Of a stretch of 64,000 bases of DNA, positions 10,056-17,494 are shown one piece after another. The stretch is taken from the NCBI GenBank assembly GCA_017456605.1, contig JAFTJA010000014.1, positions 1 to 64,000 of the forward strand, written 5' to 3'. Both the position numbers and the translations under genes were made by a program. The notes under the pieces were generated by a model that saw only the letters and a program-made list of their open reading frames with translations, ran no database searches and was not told the DNA's origin. Source of the DNA: Clostridia bacterium. GTDB taxonomy: Bacteria > Bacillota > Clostridia > Monoglobales > Monoglobaceae. The first letter of the stretch is position 1; every line of letters starts with the position of its first letter.

Positions 10056-10913
10056 ATGATTTATAATGAATTAAAACAAAGAGGAACACTTGATTTTCCC
10101 ATAGAAATTCATCATGTTGACAAGAATCATAGCAAATATTATATGTCGGCACACTGGCATAATGAAATGGAAATTATAAGAATTCTGGAGGGAAAGATTG
10201 AGGTAAAGCTTAACAACCGCACCTATTTGGCAAAGGCTGGGAATATTCTTTTTGTGAACCCTGAAACGGTGCACAGCGCAGAGCCTTTTGACTGTGTATA
10301 TGAGTGTATCGTTTTCAATATGGAAATTTTTCATACAAACACATACAGCTGTCGGTTTTTTGCAGAAAGCATAATGAATCGTGAATATATGATTGAAGAG
10401 TTCAACAGTGGGGAGGATGCTGTGTTTTTTGAGGCGGTCAACAGTGTTTTCGAACAAATGAAGACCCAGTCTTCGGGGTATAAGTTTTTGGTAATTTCCA
10501 CACTTTTCAGACTTTTCGGGCTGATAGTTGACAAGCATCTTTATGGCGCAGCAAACGTCAAGCAGGATTCTTTTGACGAAAAAAATTTGCCGCGGCTGAA
10601 AAAGATTCTTGCGTTTATACGTGATAATTATGGCAAACAGATTGAACTCGCAGATATTGCCAGAGAAGGAGAAATGTCAACAAAATATTTGTGTTACTTT
10701 TTTAAAAAAATGACAGGACAGACACCTATCGGTTATTTGAATGATTTTCGCATAGAAAAGGCAACTCAACAGCTTACCCACACAGATTTGAGGGTGACGG
10801 ATATTGCCCTTTCCTGTGGATTTAATGACCTGAGTTATTTTATAAAAACGTTCAAGAGTGCGAAAGGCATTTCGCCAACAGCCTTCAAAAAGGAACACCA
10901 GAAAATGTTCTGA
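10056..10913 (+). CDS. AraC family transcriptional regulator with cupin sensor
   Basis: 285 residues. The N-terminal cupin (about 25-95) contains HWHNEMEIIRILEG and a G-N-I-L-F-V-N-P-x-x-V-H-S motif, the usual sugar-binding fold. The C-terminal 100 residues hold two helix-turn-helix units: LADIAREGEMSTKYLCYFFKKMTG and VTDIALSCGFNDLSYFIKTFK with the AraC signature spacing. Divergent from fucI with a shared 138-bp control region, so it probably activates deoxy-sugar genes; that is inference. ATG at 10056 with TTGGAGA upstream. The final residues PTAFKKEHQ are the standard AraC end. Confidence 0.93.
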   Translation: MIYNELKQRGTLDFPIEIHHVDKNHSKYYMSAHWHNEMEIIRILEGKIEVKLNNRTYLAKAGNILFVNPETVHSAEPFDCVYECIVFNMEIFHTNTYSCRFFAESIMNREYMIEEFNSGEDAVFFEAVNSVFEQMKTQSSGYKFLVISTLFRLFGLIVDKHLYGAANVKQDSFDEKNLPRLKKILAFIRDNYGKQIELADIAREGEMSTKYLCYFFKKMTGQTPIGYLNDFRIEKATQQLTHTDLRVTDIALSCGFNDLSYFIKTFKSAKGISPTAFKKEHQKMF

Positions 10914-10951
10914 TGCTGCAAAAAAAAGTGAAAAAATTTCCTGAAAAAGTA

Positions 10952-10980
10952 TTGACAAACATAAGAAGTCGTGATAAACT
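10952..10980 (+). promoter_or_regulatory. Promoter of feoAB
   Basis: TTGACA (10952-10957), 17 bp, TAAACT (10975-10980). A long palindrome begins 4 nt after the -10 box, over the expected start point, as for repressor control. Confidence 0.7.
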
Positions 10981-10984
10981 ATTT

Positions 10985-11010
10985 GCGAGGTTAGGCGAGG
11001 CTAACCTCGC
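10985..11010. promoter_or_regulatory. Operator-like palindrome 1 (feo promoter)
   Basis: Two 10-nt perfect arms, 10985-10994 (GCGAGGTTAG) and 11001-11010 (CTAACCTCGC), flank GCGAGG. The core GTTAGGCGAGGCTAAC (10990-11005) is repeated in related form at 11025 and 11317. TTAG/CTAA half-sites are characteristic of DtxR/IdeR-type iron repressors; assignment to that family is inference. Confidence 0.6.
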
Positions 11011-11024
11011 TTTTCAATAATTGA

Positions 11025-11040
11025 GTTAGTCGAAACTAAT
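11025..11040. promoter_or_regulatory. Operator-like palindrome 2 (upstream of feoA)
   Basis: GTTAGTCGAAACTAAT, 35 bp downstream of the first copy and 21 bp before the feoA start; shares 12 of 16 positions with copies 1 and 3. Confidence 0.6.
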
Positions 11041-11061
11041 TTAAGCTGCGAGGTCTTTATT

Positions 11062-11274
11062 ATGAATTTATTATCTGCTCAGGAAGGCAAGGAATACATA
11101 ATCAAACAAATTGAAACCGATGATGAAGAACTCAATTCTTTTCTGTTTTCTTTGGGGTGTTACAGTGGTGAGCCGATTACTGTTATTTCGCGTCAAAAGG
11201 GCGGATGCACTGTTTCGATAAAAGACGGAAGATATAACATAGACAACCAGCTGGCTGAGGCTATTTTGATATGA
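11062..11274 (+). CDS. feoA: FeoA family ferrous iron transport accessory protein
   Basis: 70 residues, the normal size of a single SH3-like FeoA domain. The fold's features are visible: an N-terminal beta strand followed by helix D-D-E-E-L-N-S-F-L-F-S-L-G-C, then GEPITVISRQKGGCTVSIKD and a final strand ending AEAILI. FeoA is a small cytosolic partner thought to modulate FeoB GTPase/transport activity. ATG at 11062 with GAGGT 7 nt upstream. It lies 114 bp before feoB; the intergenic gap contains another copy of the feo palindrome. Confidence 0.92.
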   Translation: MNLLSAQEGKEYIIKQIETDDEELNSFLFSLGCYSGEPITVISRQKGGCTVSIKDGRYNIDNQLAEAILI

Positions 11275-11316
11275 TTTCATAGCTACCTTAGGCTTGCTGT
11301 TTGTTTTTGCCTATTG

Positions 11317-11332
11317 GTTAGACGAAACTAAC
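11317..11332. promoter_or_regulatory. Operator-like palindrome 3 (between feoA and feoB)
   Basis: GTTAGACGAAACTAAC, with perfect 5-nt arms around ACGAAA, lies 56 bp before the feoB start. Same consensus as the two copies in the feoA control region. Confidence 0.6.
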
Positions 11333-11388
11333 TTAGCTTGTATTATTTTTTATATCAATTCATATACATATTTCAAGGAGGAAGATTT

Positions 11389-13401
11389 ATGAGAATTGCA
11401 CTTGCCGGAAATCCCAACAGTGGAAAAACCACAATGTACAATGCGCTTACCGGCCGAAATGAAAAGGTTGGCAACTGGGCGGGGGTTACTGTTGAGAAAA
11501 AGGAACACACAATCAAAAAGAATTTTTGCGGCATGGAGGAAAAGCTGGTGGCAGTTGACTTGCCAGGTGCTTATTCTATGTCGCCGTTTACATCTGAGGA
11601 GAGTATTACAAGCTCTTATGTGAAAAATGAAAACCCAGATGTGATAATCAATATAGTTGATGCGACAAACCTTAGCCGAAGCCTATTCTTCACAACTCAG
11701 CTTCTGGAACTTGGTATTCCAGTGGTTGTGGCACTCAACAAAGCTGACATCAACAAGAAAAAAGAAACAAAAATCGATGCTGCGGCGCTTAGTGAAAAAC
11801 TTGGGTGTCCGGTGGTGGATACGGTTTCTACAACGGCAGACGGACTTAAAGATGTTATAGCTACTGCCAAGACCTTGAGGGGAAAGGTCCAGAAAGCCCC
11901 ATATGTTCAGGACTACATAGATATGACAAGCAAAGCAGAGGTTGAAAAAGCTGACAGAAAGCGTTTTGATTTTGTAAACCAAATCGTTAAAGAAGTGGAA
12001 ACTCGCAAGGTTTTCACCAGAGAAAAGAATGTTCAGGATAAAATCGATGCAATTCTCACAAACAAATGGCTTGGTATTCCGATTTTTGCCGTTGTTATGT
12101 TTTTGGTGTTTGATATTTCACAGTCTTCGTTTGGCCCGTGGCTTGCAGATACGTTGGTTGCGTGGCTTGAGGTTGGGCAGGCATGGATTGGCAGTTTGCT
12201 TGAGGATGCTAGCCCTCTGCTTTATGCACTACTGGTTGACGGTGTTATTGGCGGCGTAATTGCAGTTATTGGTTTTCTTCCGCTTGTAATGGTTATGTAT
12301 TTCCTCATTGCACTGCTTGAAGACTGCGGATATATGGCAAGAGTTTCGGTTGTCCTTGACCCGATTTTCAAAAAGGTCGGCCTTTCGGGAAAGTCGGTTA
12401 TTCCTTTTGTAATCGGCACGGGCTGTGCAATCCCAGGTGTTATGGCTTGCCGTACTATAAGAAACGAACGTGAACGCAGGGCGACTGCAATGCTTACGCC
12501 GTTTATGCCTTGTGGTGCAAAGCTTCCTGTTATTGCGCTTTTTGCGGGCGCATTCTTTGAAGATGCGTCATGGGTTGGAACTCTTATGTATTTTGCGGGT
12601 ATAGTGCTTATTTTCTTTGGCGCTTTGCTGGTTAATAAAATCGCGGGACACAAGCCAAGAAAATCATTCTTCATCATTGAACTTCCCGAATACAAAATCC
12701 CAAGCCTTTGGAGAGCATTCAAGTCAATGTGCGGACGTGGTTGGGCTTATATAGTAAAGGCTGCAACAATCATTCTTTTGTGTAACACTGCTGTACAGAT
12801 TATGCAGACATTCACATGGAGTTTTGCTGTTGCTGAAACAGCAGACAGTTCAATCTTAGCATCTATTGCAGGTCCTTTTGCTTATCTCCTTGTGCCTATC
12901 GTAGGCGTGCTTTCATGGCAACTGGCTGCGGCGGCAGTTACGGGATTTATTGCAAAAGAAAATGTTGTGGGGACACTTGCTGTTTGCTTTGTAGGCCTTG
13001 AAAATCTCATAGACACCGAAGAACTTATGCTTATGGAGGGCGCAGGCACAGAGGTTGCTACCGTGTTTGCTATCACAAAGGTTGCAGCACTTGCGTATCT
13101 TATGTTCAATCTTTTCACCCCACCGTGCTTTGCAGCAATCGGTGCTATGAACTCCGAAATGAAAAGTGCAAAATGGCTCTGGGGCGGAATTGCACTTCAA
13201 CTGGGAACTGGTTATACTGTTGGATATCTTGTATATCAGATAGGCACGCTCGCTACAACAGGTCGTCTTGGTGAAGGGTTTTTCCCGGGTCTTGTTGCGG
13301 TAGTTATCATTGCTGTAATTGTGGCATTTATGTGCATCAATGCAGATAAAAAGCTTCAAAGCGAATATGCTTTGAAAGGAAAAAATTCGGCAAGTTTATA
13401 A
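11389..13401 (+). CDS. feoB: Ferrous iron transporter FeoB
   Basis: 670 residues from ATG 11389, chosen for the AAGGAGGAAGA just upstream and because FeoB begins at the G domain (MRIALAGNPNSGKTT); an in-frame start 17 codons earlier has no ribosome site. G1 is GNPNSGKTT (7-15), G3 DLPG, G4 NKAD. The Gate/nucleoside-recognition membrane domains follow (about 230-660) with the conserved VIPFVIGTGCAIPG-type and FMPCGAKLP motifs containing Cys that line the proposed pathway. FeoB imports Fe2+ across the cytoplasmic membrane driven by or gated by GTP hydrolysis. It lies between feoA and a Cys-rich peptide gene. Confidence 0.97.
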   Translation: MRIALAGNPNSGKTTMYNALTGRNEKVGNWAGVTVEKKEHTIKKNFCGMEEKLVAVDLPGAYSMSPFTSEESITSSYVKNENPDVIINIVDATNLSRSLFFTTQLLELGIPVVVALNKADINKKKETKIDAAALSEKLGCPVVDTVSTTADGLKDVIATAKTLRGKVQKAPYVQDYIDMTSKAEVEKADRKRFDFVNQIVKEVETRKVFTREKNVQDKIDAILTNKWLGIPIFAVVMFLVFDISQSSFGPWLADTLVAWLEVGQAWIGSLLEDASPLLYALLVDGVIGGVIAVIGFLPLVMVMYFLIALLEDCGYMARVSVVLDPIFKKVGLSGKSVIPFVIGTGCAIPGVMACRTIRNERERRATAMLTPFMPCGAKLPVIALFAGAFFEDASWVGTLMYFAGIVLIFFGALLVNKIAGHKPRKSFFIIELPEYKIPSLWRAFKSMCGRGWAYIVKAATIILLCNTAVQIMQTFTWSFAVAETADSSILASIAGPFAYLLVPIVGVLSWQLAAAAVTGFIAKENVVGTLAVCFVGLENLIDTEELMLMEGAGTEVATVFAITKVAALAYLMFNLFTPPCFAAIGAMNSEMKSAKWLWGGIALQLGTGYTVGYLVYQIGTLATTGRLGEGFFPGLVAVVIIAVIVAFMCINADKKLQSEYALKGKNSASL

Positions 13402-13434
13402 TGCCGGATAAAAGATGATAAGGAGCTGACATTT

Positions 13435-13602
13435 TTGAAAAATTTCATTATCATTTTGATTTTGTTGGGTGTAATATATTTTGCTGCCGGGTATGTCTAT
13501 AAAGCGAAAAAAAACGGCAAAAAATGTATAGGTTGTCCTTATGATGACACGTGTTGCAGAAAGTCAGGCGATTCTTACAGTTGTGGTTATAATAAGAAAT
13601 AA
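13435..13602 (+). CDS. FeoB-associated Cys-rich membrane protein
   Basis: A 55-residue gene starting at TTG 13435 behind AAGGAG, 33 nt after feoB. One membrane segment (residues 4-20, I-I-L-I-L-L-G-V-I-Y-F) is followed by a basic patch and a cytosolic C-terminus with CIGCPYDDTCC (31-41) and a last Cys at 50. This architecture and position match the small FeoB-associated Cys-rich proteins of Firmicutes, which occupy the place of FeoC and may bind iron or an Fe-S cluster (known only by association). It closes the feo operon, directly before a strong terminator. Confidence 0.88.
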   Translation: MKNFIIILILLGVIYFAAGYVYKAKKNGKKCIGCPYDDTCCRKSGDSYSCGYNKK

Positions 13603-13604
13603 AA

Positions 13605-13636
13605 AAACTCCGAAAGCTTTGCTTTCGGAGTTTTTT
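13605..13636 (+). terminator. Intrinsic terminator of the feo operon
   Basis: ACTCCGAAAGC, loop TTT, GCTTTCGGAGT, then six T; 2 nt after the stop codon. It also faces the 3' end of tRNA-Thr on the other strand. Confidence 0.92.
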
Positions 13637-13637
13637 A

Positions 13638-13713
<76 letters not shown>

Positions 13714-13716
13714 GTA

Positions 13717-13793
13717 TGGCGATCCGGATGGGGCTCGAACCCACGACCTCCAGCGTGACAGGCTGGCATTCTAACCAACTGAACTACCGGACC
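13717..13793 (-). tRNA. tRNA-Asp (anticodon GTC)
   Basis: Acceptor GGTCCGG pairs with CCGGATC, the anticodon stem CCAGC/GCTGG encloses CTGTCAC (anticodon GTC), the T arm has GTTCGAGCC, and CCA is encoded. It is 3 nt upstream of tRNA-Thr on the same strand, so the two are one transcript. Confidence 0.97.
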
Positions 13794-13812
13794 ATACAAA
13801 AACCACTATAAT

Positions 13813-13841
13813 ATAATAACACAAATAAAACAAAAAGTCAA
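13813..13841 (-). promoter_or_regulatory. Promoter of the tRNA-Asp/tRNA-Thr unit
   Basis: On the minus strand TTGACT (13836-13841), 17 bp, TATTAT (13813-13818) with extended -10 TGT; about 20 nt upstream of mature tRNA-Asp. Confidence 0.82.
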
Positions 13842-13885
13842 TACAGAAAACACAATATTATTGCAAGAAAATTTTTTATATCTAT

Positions 13886-13913
13886 TTGCAAAAACTGTTA
13901 ATTGTGATATAAT
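13886..13913 (+). promoter_or_regulatory. Promoter of hprK
   Basis: TTGCAA (13886-13891), 16 bp, TATAAT (13908-13913), extended -10 TGA. Confidence 0.8.
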
Positions 13914-13954
13914 AAAGAAGAAAATACAAAAGAATCAAGGGGAGTGCTTTTATT

Positions 13955-14875
13955 ATGGAAGAATTTTCAGTTAAACTGAGCAAAATCATAGATGAATTTA
14001 AGCTTGAAGAAGTGTATGTGCCGGACCGCGAAACTTTGATTTTCACCCCTGATGTAAACCGTCCCGGACTTCCTATGGCGGGTTTCTTTGATTATTTTGA
14101 CCCCAAGCGTCTGCAGATTTTTGGTATGGTAGAAAATACATACCTGGCATCGCTGACATCTGAAGAAAGATACAGTCGCTTTGACGAATTTTTCAGCAAA
14201 AAAATCCCTGCGGCTGTTGTCAGCCGTGAAATGGAAATTCCCACAGAAATGATGGAAGCGGCAAAAAAACACGAAATAAATATTCTGCGAACTGCACTTG
14301 GGACATCAAGCTTTTTGAGTGCTCTTATTGCATTTCTCAACATTGAGCTTGCACCAAGAATAACCCGTCACGGCGTTTTGGTTGAGGTCTATGGCGAGGG
14401 TATTTTGATTTTGGGCGAAAGCGGAATAGGAAAGAGCGAGGCGGCGGTTGAACTGATGAAAAGAGGCCATCGGCTTGTGGCTGATGATGCTGTTGAAATC
14501 CGCCGTGTTTCGTCAAAAACTCTGGTGGGCTCATCGCCTGAGATTATTCGACACTTCATTGAAATGCGCGGCATCGGGATTGTTGACGTAAAGAAGATTT
14601 TTGGTATGGGTGCTGTCAAGGATACAGAAAAAATTGACCTTGTTATTCAGCTTGAAGCTTGGCAAAAGGGCAAGCAGTATGACCGCCTTGGTCTTGTTGA
14701 CAACTATACCGAAATATTGGGTATTGACGTTCCGTCGCTTACCATTCCCATTCGTCCGGGCAGAAATCTTGCTGTTATTTTTGAAATTGCAGCAATGAAC
14801 AACAGACAGCGTCGTATGGGTTATAACGCAGCAGAGGAACTGAACAACAGACTTATGGAACAGATGGGTGAATAA
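13955..14875 (+). CDS. hprK: HPr kinase/phosphorylase
   Basis: 306 residues, normal length. The bifunctional enzyme phosphorylates Ser46 of the phosphotransferase protein HPr and reverses this, driving CcpA-dependent carbon catabolite repression in Firmicutes. The N-terminal MurF-like domain (about 1-130) precedes the kinase domain with Walker A GESGIGKS (154-161), the ADD(A)V acidic motif, and the signature E-M-R-G-I-G-I-V-D-V-K-K-I-F-G-M-G-A-V shortly after. ATG at 13955 with AAGGGGAG upstream. It heads a run hprK-PHP-murB-whiA-dnaE-CDF with gaps of 13-37 nt, probably one operon. Confidence 0.97.
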   Translation: MEEFSVKLSKIIDEFKLEEVYVPDRETLIFTPDVNRPGLPMAGFFDYFDPKRLQIFGMVENTYLASLTSEERYSRFDEFFSKKIPAAVVSREMEIPTEMMEAAKKHEINILRTALGTSSFLSALIAFLNIELAPRITRHGVLVEVYGEGILILGESGIGKSEAAVELMKRGHRLVADDAVEIRRVSSKTLVGSSPEIIRHFIEMRGIGIVDVKKIFGMGAVKDTEKIDLVIQLEAWQKGKQYDRLGLVDNYTEILGIDVPSLTIPIRPGRNLAVIFEIAAMNNRQRRMGYNAAEELNNRLMEQMGE

Positions 14876-14902
14876 GACACACAAAACGGAGACGATATAA
14901 AA

Positions 14903-15634
14903 ATGAAAATTTTGACAGATGTTCATACACATACAAATGCGAGTTCGCACGCATACAGCACTCTTTATGAAAATATGTATGCAGCAAAAAAACGGGGGCT
15001 GGAGCTTGTGGCAATGACCAACCACGCGCCGTCTATTATTGATGCACCCCACATATGGCATTTTATGTATTTTAAGGCTTTGCCACGGGTGATAGAGGGT
15101 GTCAGGCTTATGTGCGGCGTTGAGGCAAATATTTTGGATAAAAACGCAAGCCTTGATATGCCCGAAAGCGTGCTTTCTGATATGGAAGTGGTGATTGCGT
15201 CAATCCATCCGCCCACTTATAAAGAAGAAAGAGGCGGTGACCATACAGAGACTTGGCTCAATGTGATTGACAATGAATATGTGGACATTTTGGGGCATAC
15301 TGGCTCGCCTGATTATCCATTTGACATTGATGCTGTGGTGAGGCGTGCAAAAGAGAAAAACAAGTGTATTGAAATCAACAATCATTCCTTTATTTCACGG
15401 CCGCAGAACATCGAAATATGCCGGGAAATTGCTCTGGCTTGCAAAAAGTATGAAACACCTGTGGTTGTCAATTCGGACGCACATTTTATGGACAGAATCG
15501 GCGAGGTTTCAAAGGCTACTGAAATGCTTGAAGAAATTGGTTTTCCGCAAAAGCTGATTATGAATTTAACGGCAGAGAGATTCATAGAATATATATCAAA
15601 AAAGAAAGACAGAGTGTTTAAATTTGATGAATAG
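14903..15634 (+). CDS. PHP-domain phosphatase (YcdX-like)
   Basis: 243 residues covering a single PHP metal-dependent phosphoesterase domain. Metal ligands are visible as DVHTHTN (residues 6-12), MTNHAP, a G-V-E-A-N block, ASIHPP, LGHTGSP and a final VVNSDAHF. This set matches the YcdX/PHP phosphatases rather than histidinol phosphatase, though the physiological substrate is unknown. It lies 27 nt after hprK and 13 nt before murB; a PHP gene at this place in the hprK-murB-whiA neighbourhood is common in Clostridia. Confidence 0.85.
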   Translation: MKILTDVHTHTNASSHAYSTLYENMYAAKKRGLELVAMTNHAPSIIDAPHIWHFMYFKALPRVIEGVRLMCGVEANILDKNASLDMPESVLSDMEVVIASIHPPTYKEERGGDHTETWLNVIDNEYVDILGHTGSPDYPFDIDAVVRRAKEKNKCIEINNHSFISRPQNIEICREIALACKKYETPVVVNSDAHFMDRIGEVSKATEMLEEIGFPQKLIMNLTAERFIEYISKKKDRVFKFDE

Positions 15635-15647
15635 AGGGGCAAATGGT

Positions 15648-16547
15648 ATGCACGAAGTTTTTGAAAAAATATTGGGCAAAGAAAATGTTTTGAAAAACGA
15701 GCCTATGAGAAATCACACGACCTTCAAAATAGGCGGCGAGGCAGACTGGTTTTTGATGCCCCAGAATGGTGAACAGCTTAAAGGGGTTATATCGGTGATT
15801 AAAGAAGCGGGTATGCCTTTGTTTGTGTTGGGCAACGGCTCAAACTTGCTGGTTGGTGACAAGGGTATTCGTGGAGCGGTTGTTTGCCTTGGAAAGCAGA
15901 TGGGTGGCATTGAAATCAGTGGATGTGAATGCTATGCTGAAAGCGGAGCTATTTTGTCAAAGGTTGCAAATGCTGCTCAGCGTGCGGGACTTTCGGGGCT
16001 TGAGTTTGCATCAGGCATTCCTGGAAGCATCGGCGGCGCGGTTTTTATGAATGCCGGAGCTTATGAGCACGAAATGAAAGAGATAATAAAGACAGTAGAA
16101 TATATGGATATGGACGGAAATGTCTTCACGGTTTCAAATGAGGATTGTGATTTTGGGTACAGAACAAGTCTTTTTTCAGAGAATGATTATATAGTGCTTG
16201 GCTGCACTCTTTCACTCAAAGAGGATGATCCTTGCGAAATAAGAAAAAGAATGGATGATTACACTCAGCGCCGCACGTCAAAGCAGCCCCTTGAAAAACC
16301 CAGTGCCGGAAGTGTGTTCAAGAGACCGGCAGGGCACTTTGCAGGGGGGCTTGTCGAACAGGCGGGGCTCAAGGGCTTTGAGATTGGCGGTGCTCAGGTT
16401 TCTGAAAAACATGCAGGGTTTATAATAAACAAAGGTGATGCCACTGCAAAGGATGTACTTGACCTTGTTGAATATATCAAGAAAGTTGTGTTTGAAAAAT
16501 TTCAGGTGATGCTTGAAATGGAAGTGAAAAAGATAGGCGAATTTTAG
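15648..16547 (+). CDS. murB: UDP-N-acetylenolpyruvoylglucosamine reductase
   Basis: 299 residues from ATG 15648, chosen because GAGGGG lies 8 nt upstream; an earlier in-frame ATG (15624) would overlap the PHP gene without a ribosome site. MurB reduces UDP-GlcNAc-enolpyruvate to UDP-MurNAc with FAD and NADPH in peptidoglycan synthesis. The FAD-binding domain shows NHTTFKIGG, LGNGSNLLV and ASGIPGSIGGAVFMNAGAYEHE-type blocks; the C-terminal domain has KPSAGSVFKRP with the catalytic Ser, and the final LEMEV supplies the catalytic Glu. Absence of the extra type I loop makes it a type II (Gram-positive) MurB. Confidence 0.96.
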   Translation: MHEVFEKILGKENVLKNEPMRNHTTFKIGGEADWFLMPQNGEQLKGVISVIKEAGMPLFVLGNGSNLLVGDKGIRGAVVCLGKQMGGIEISGCECYAESGAILSKVANAAQRAGLSGLEFASGIPGSIGGAVFMNAGAYEHEMKEIIKTVEYMDMDGNVFTVSNEDCDFGYRTSLFSENDYIVLGCTLSLKEDDPCEIRKRMDDYTQRRTSKQPLEKPSAGSVFKRPAGHFAGGLVEQAGLKGFEIGGAQVSEKHAGFIINKGDATAKDVLDLVEYIKKVVFEKFQVMLEMEVKKIGEF

Positions 16548-16581
16548 GAAACATAAAAAACTGTGAAAGGAGGGGCTTTTT

Positions 16582-17457
16582 GTGAAGTCTTTTTCCCAAA
16601 GGACAAAGGAAATGCTTGCGAGACTTGAAATAGGTGATGATTGTTGCTGCGAAGCAGAAATGATGGGAATTTTGATGTTTGCGGGCAAGTTCAAGGGTCT
16701 TGAAATAAGGGTTTCCCTTGAAAGTCTTGATGCAATTGAAAGATTGGCCGCTTTGGTGAAACGATGTCTTGATGTGGATGTCCAGATAAAAAGCCTCAGG
16801 AGCAGTTATTTTTGTGTTTTGTCGGATAAAAAAGTTTTGCATAAAATTCTTGAATATGAAAAGCTTAAAAGCGGATTTTCGCAAAAACTCATAAAGAATG
16901 AATGTTGCAGTGCAGCATTTTTGCGTGGTTCTTTTTTGGGTGGGGGAACAATGACTGACCCCAACAAGAATTATAATATGGAATTCACCGTGTATAGTCC
17001 TCAAATCCATAATGAATTCAAAAAACTACTTGAGAATATGGGCTTGGGTTTTCGCAGCATTGAAAAGCGCAACGGTTTTGTGCTTTATACAAAAAACAGT
17101 GATATTATCTGTGATGCGCTGGCGCATATGGGTGCATTCAGTGCCCAGATGGAAATACTTAACGTAAAAATAGAAAAAGAGGTAAGAAGTGATATAACAA
17201 GAACTTCAAACGGTGAAACCGCCAATATGGACAAGGTTATGGAGGCTTCAAGCCGACACATAAGGGCAATAGATGATATAGAGAAGATTATGGGCATTGA
17301 CAATCTCCCTGATGACCTAAAGGAAGTGGCGCATCTAAGACGTGACCACAAGGATTTGAGCCTTGAGCAGCTTGGGAAAAAACTTGTGCCTCCGCTTTCG
17401 AAATCCGGGGTAAACCACAGGCTCAGGAGAATTCTTGAAATAGCAGAGAATTTGTAG
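16582..17457 (+). CDS. whiA: DNA-binding protein WhiA
   Basis: 291 residues starting at GTG 16582 behind AAAGGAGGGG. The N-terminal two-thirds has the degenerate LAGLIDADG homing-endonuclease-like fold, with the family motif A-A-F-L-R-G-S-F-L-G-G-G-T near 112 and the N-G-E-T-A-N-M-D-K linker (about 212). The C-terminal helix-turn-helix (LSLEQLGKKLVPPLSKSGVNHRLRRI) is strongly conserved. WhiA affects division and chromosome segregation in Bacillus and sporulation in Streptomyces. It usually follows rapZ and yvcK; neither gene is present here, as whiA directly follows murB by 34 nt. Confidence 0.95.
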   Translation: MKSFSQRTKEMLARLEIGDDCCCEAEMMGILMFAGKFKGLEIRVSLESLDAIERLAALVKRCLDVDVQIKSLRSSYFCVLSDKKVLHKILEYEKLKSGFSQKLIKNECCSAAFLRGSFLGGGTMTDPNKNYNMEFTVYSPQIHNEFKKLLENMGLGFRSIEKRNGFVLYTKNSDIICDALAHMGAFSAQMEILNVKIEKEVRSDITRTSNGETANMDKVMEASSRHIRAIDDIEKIMGIDNLPDDLKEVAHLRRDHKDLSLEQLGKKLVPPLSKSGVNHRLRRILEIAENL

Positions 17458-17494
17458 TACCTGAAAAAATTCTTGGACAAAGGATGTGAAGAAT

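Noticed and set aside
10985..11010. Palindrome read as the terminator of the AraC gene
   Set aside because: It ends in TTTT, but it lies 4 nt downstream of the feo promoter -10 and its core recurs twice more near feoA/feoB without T-runs, so operator function fits better.
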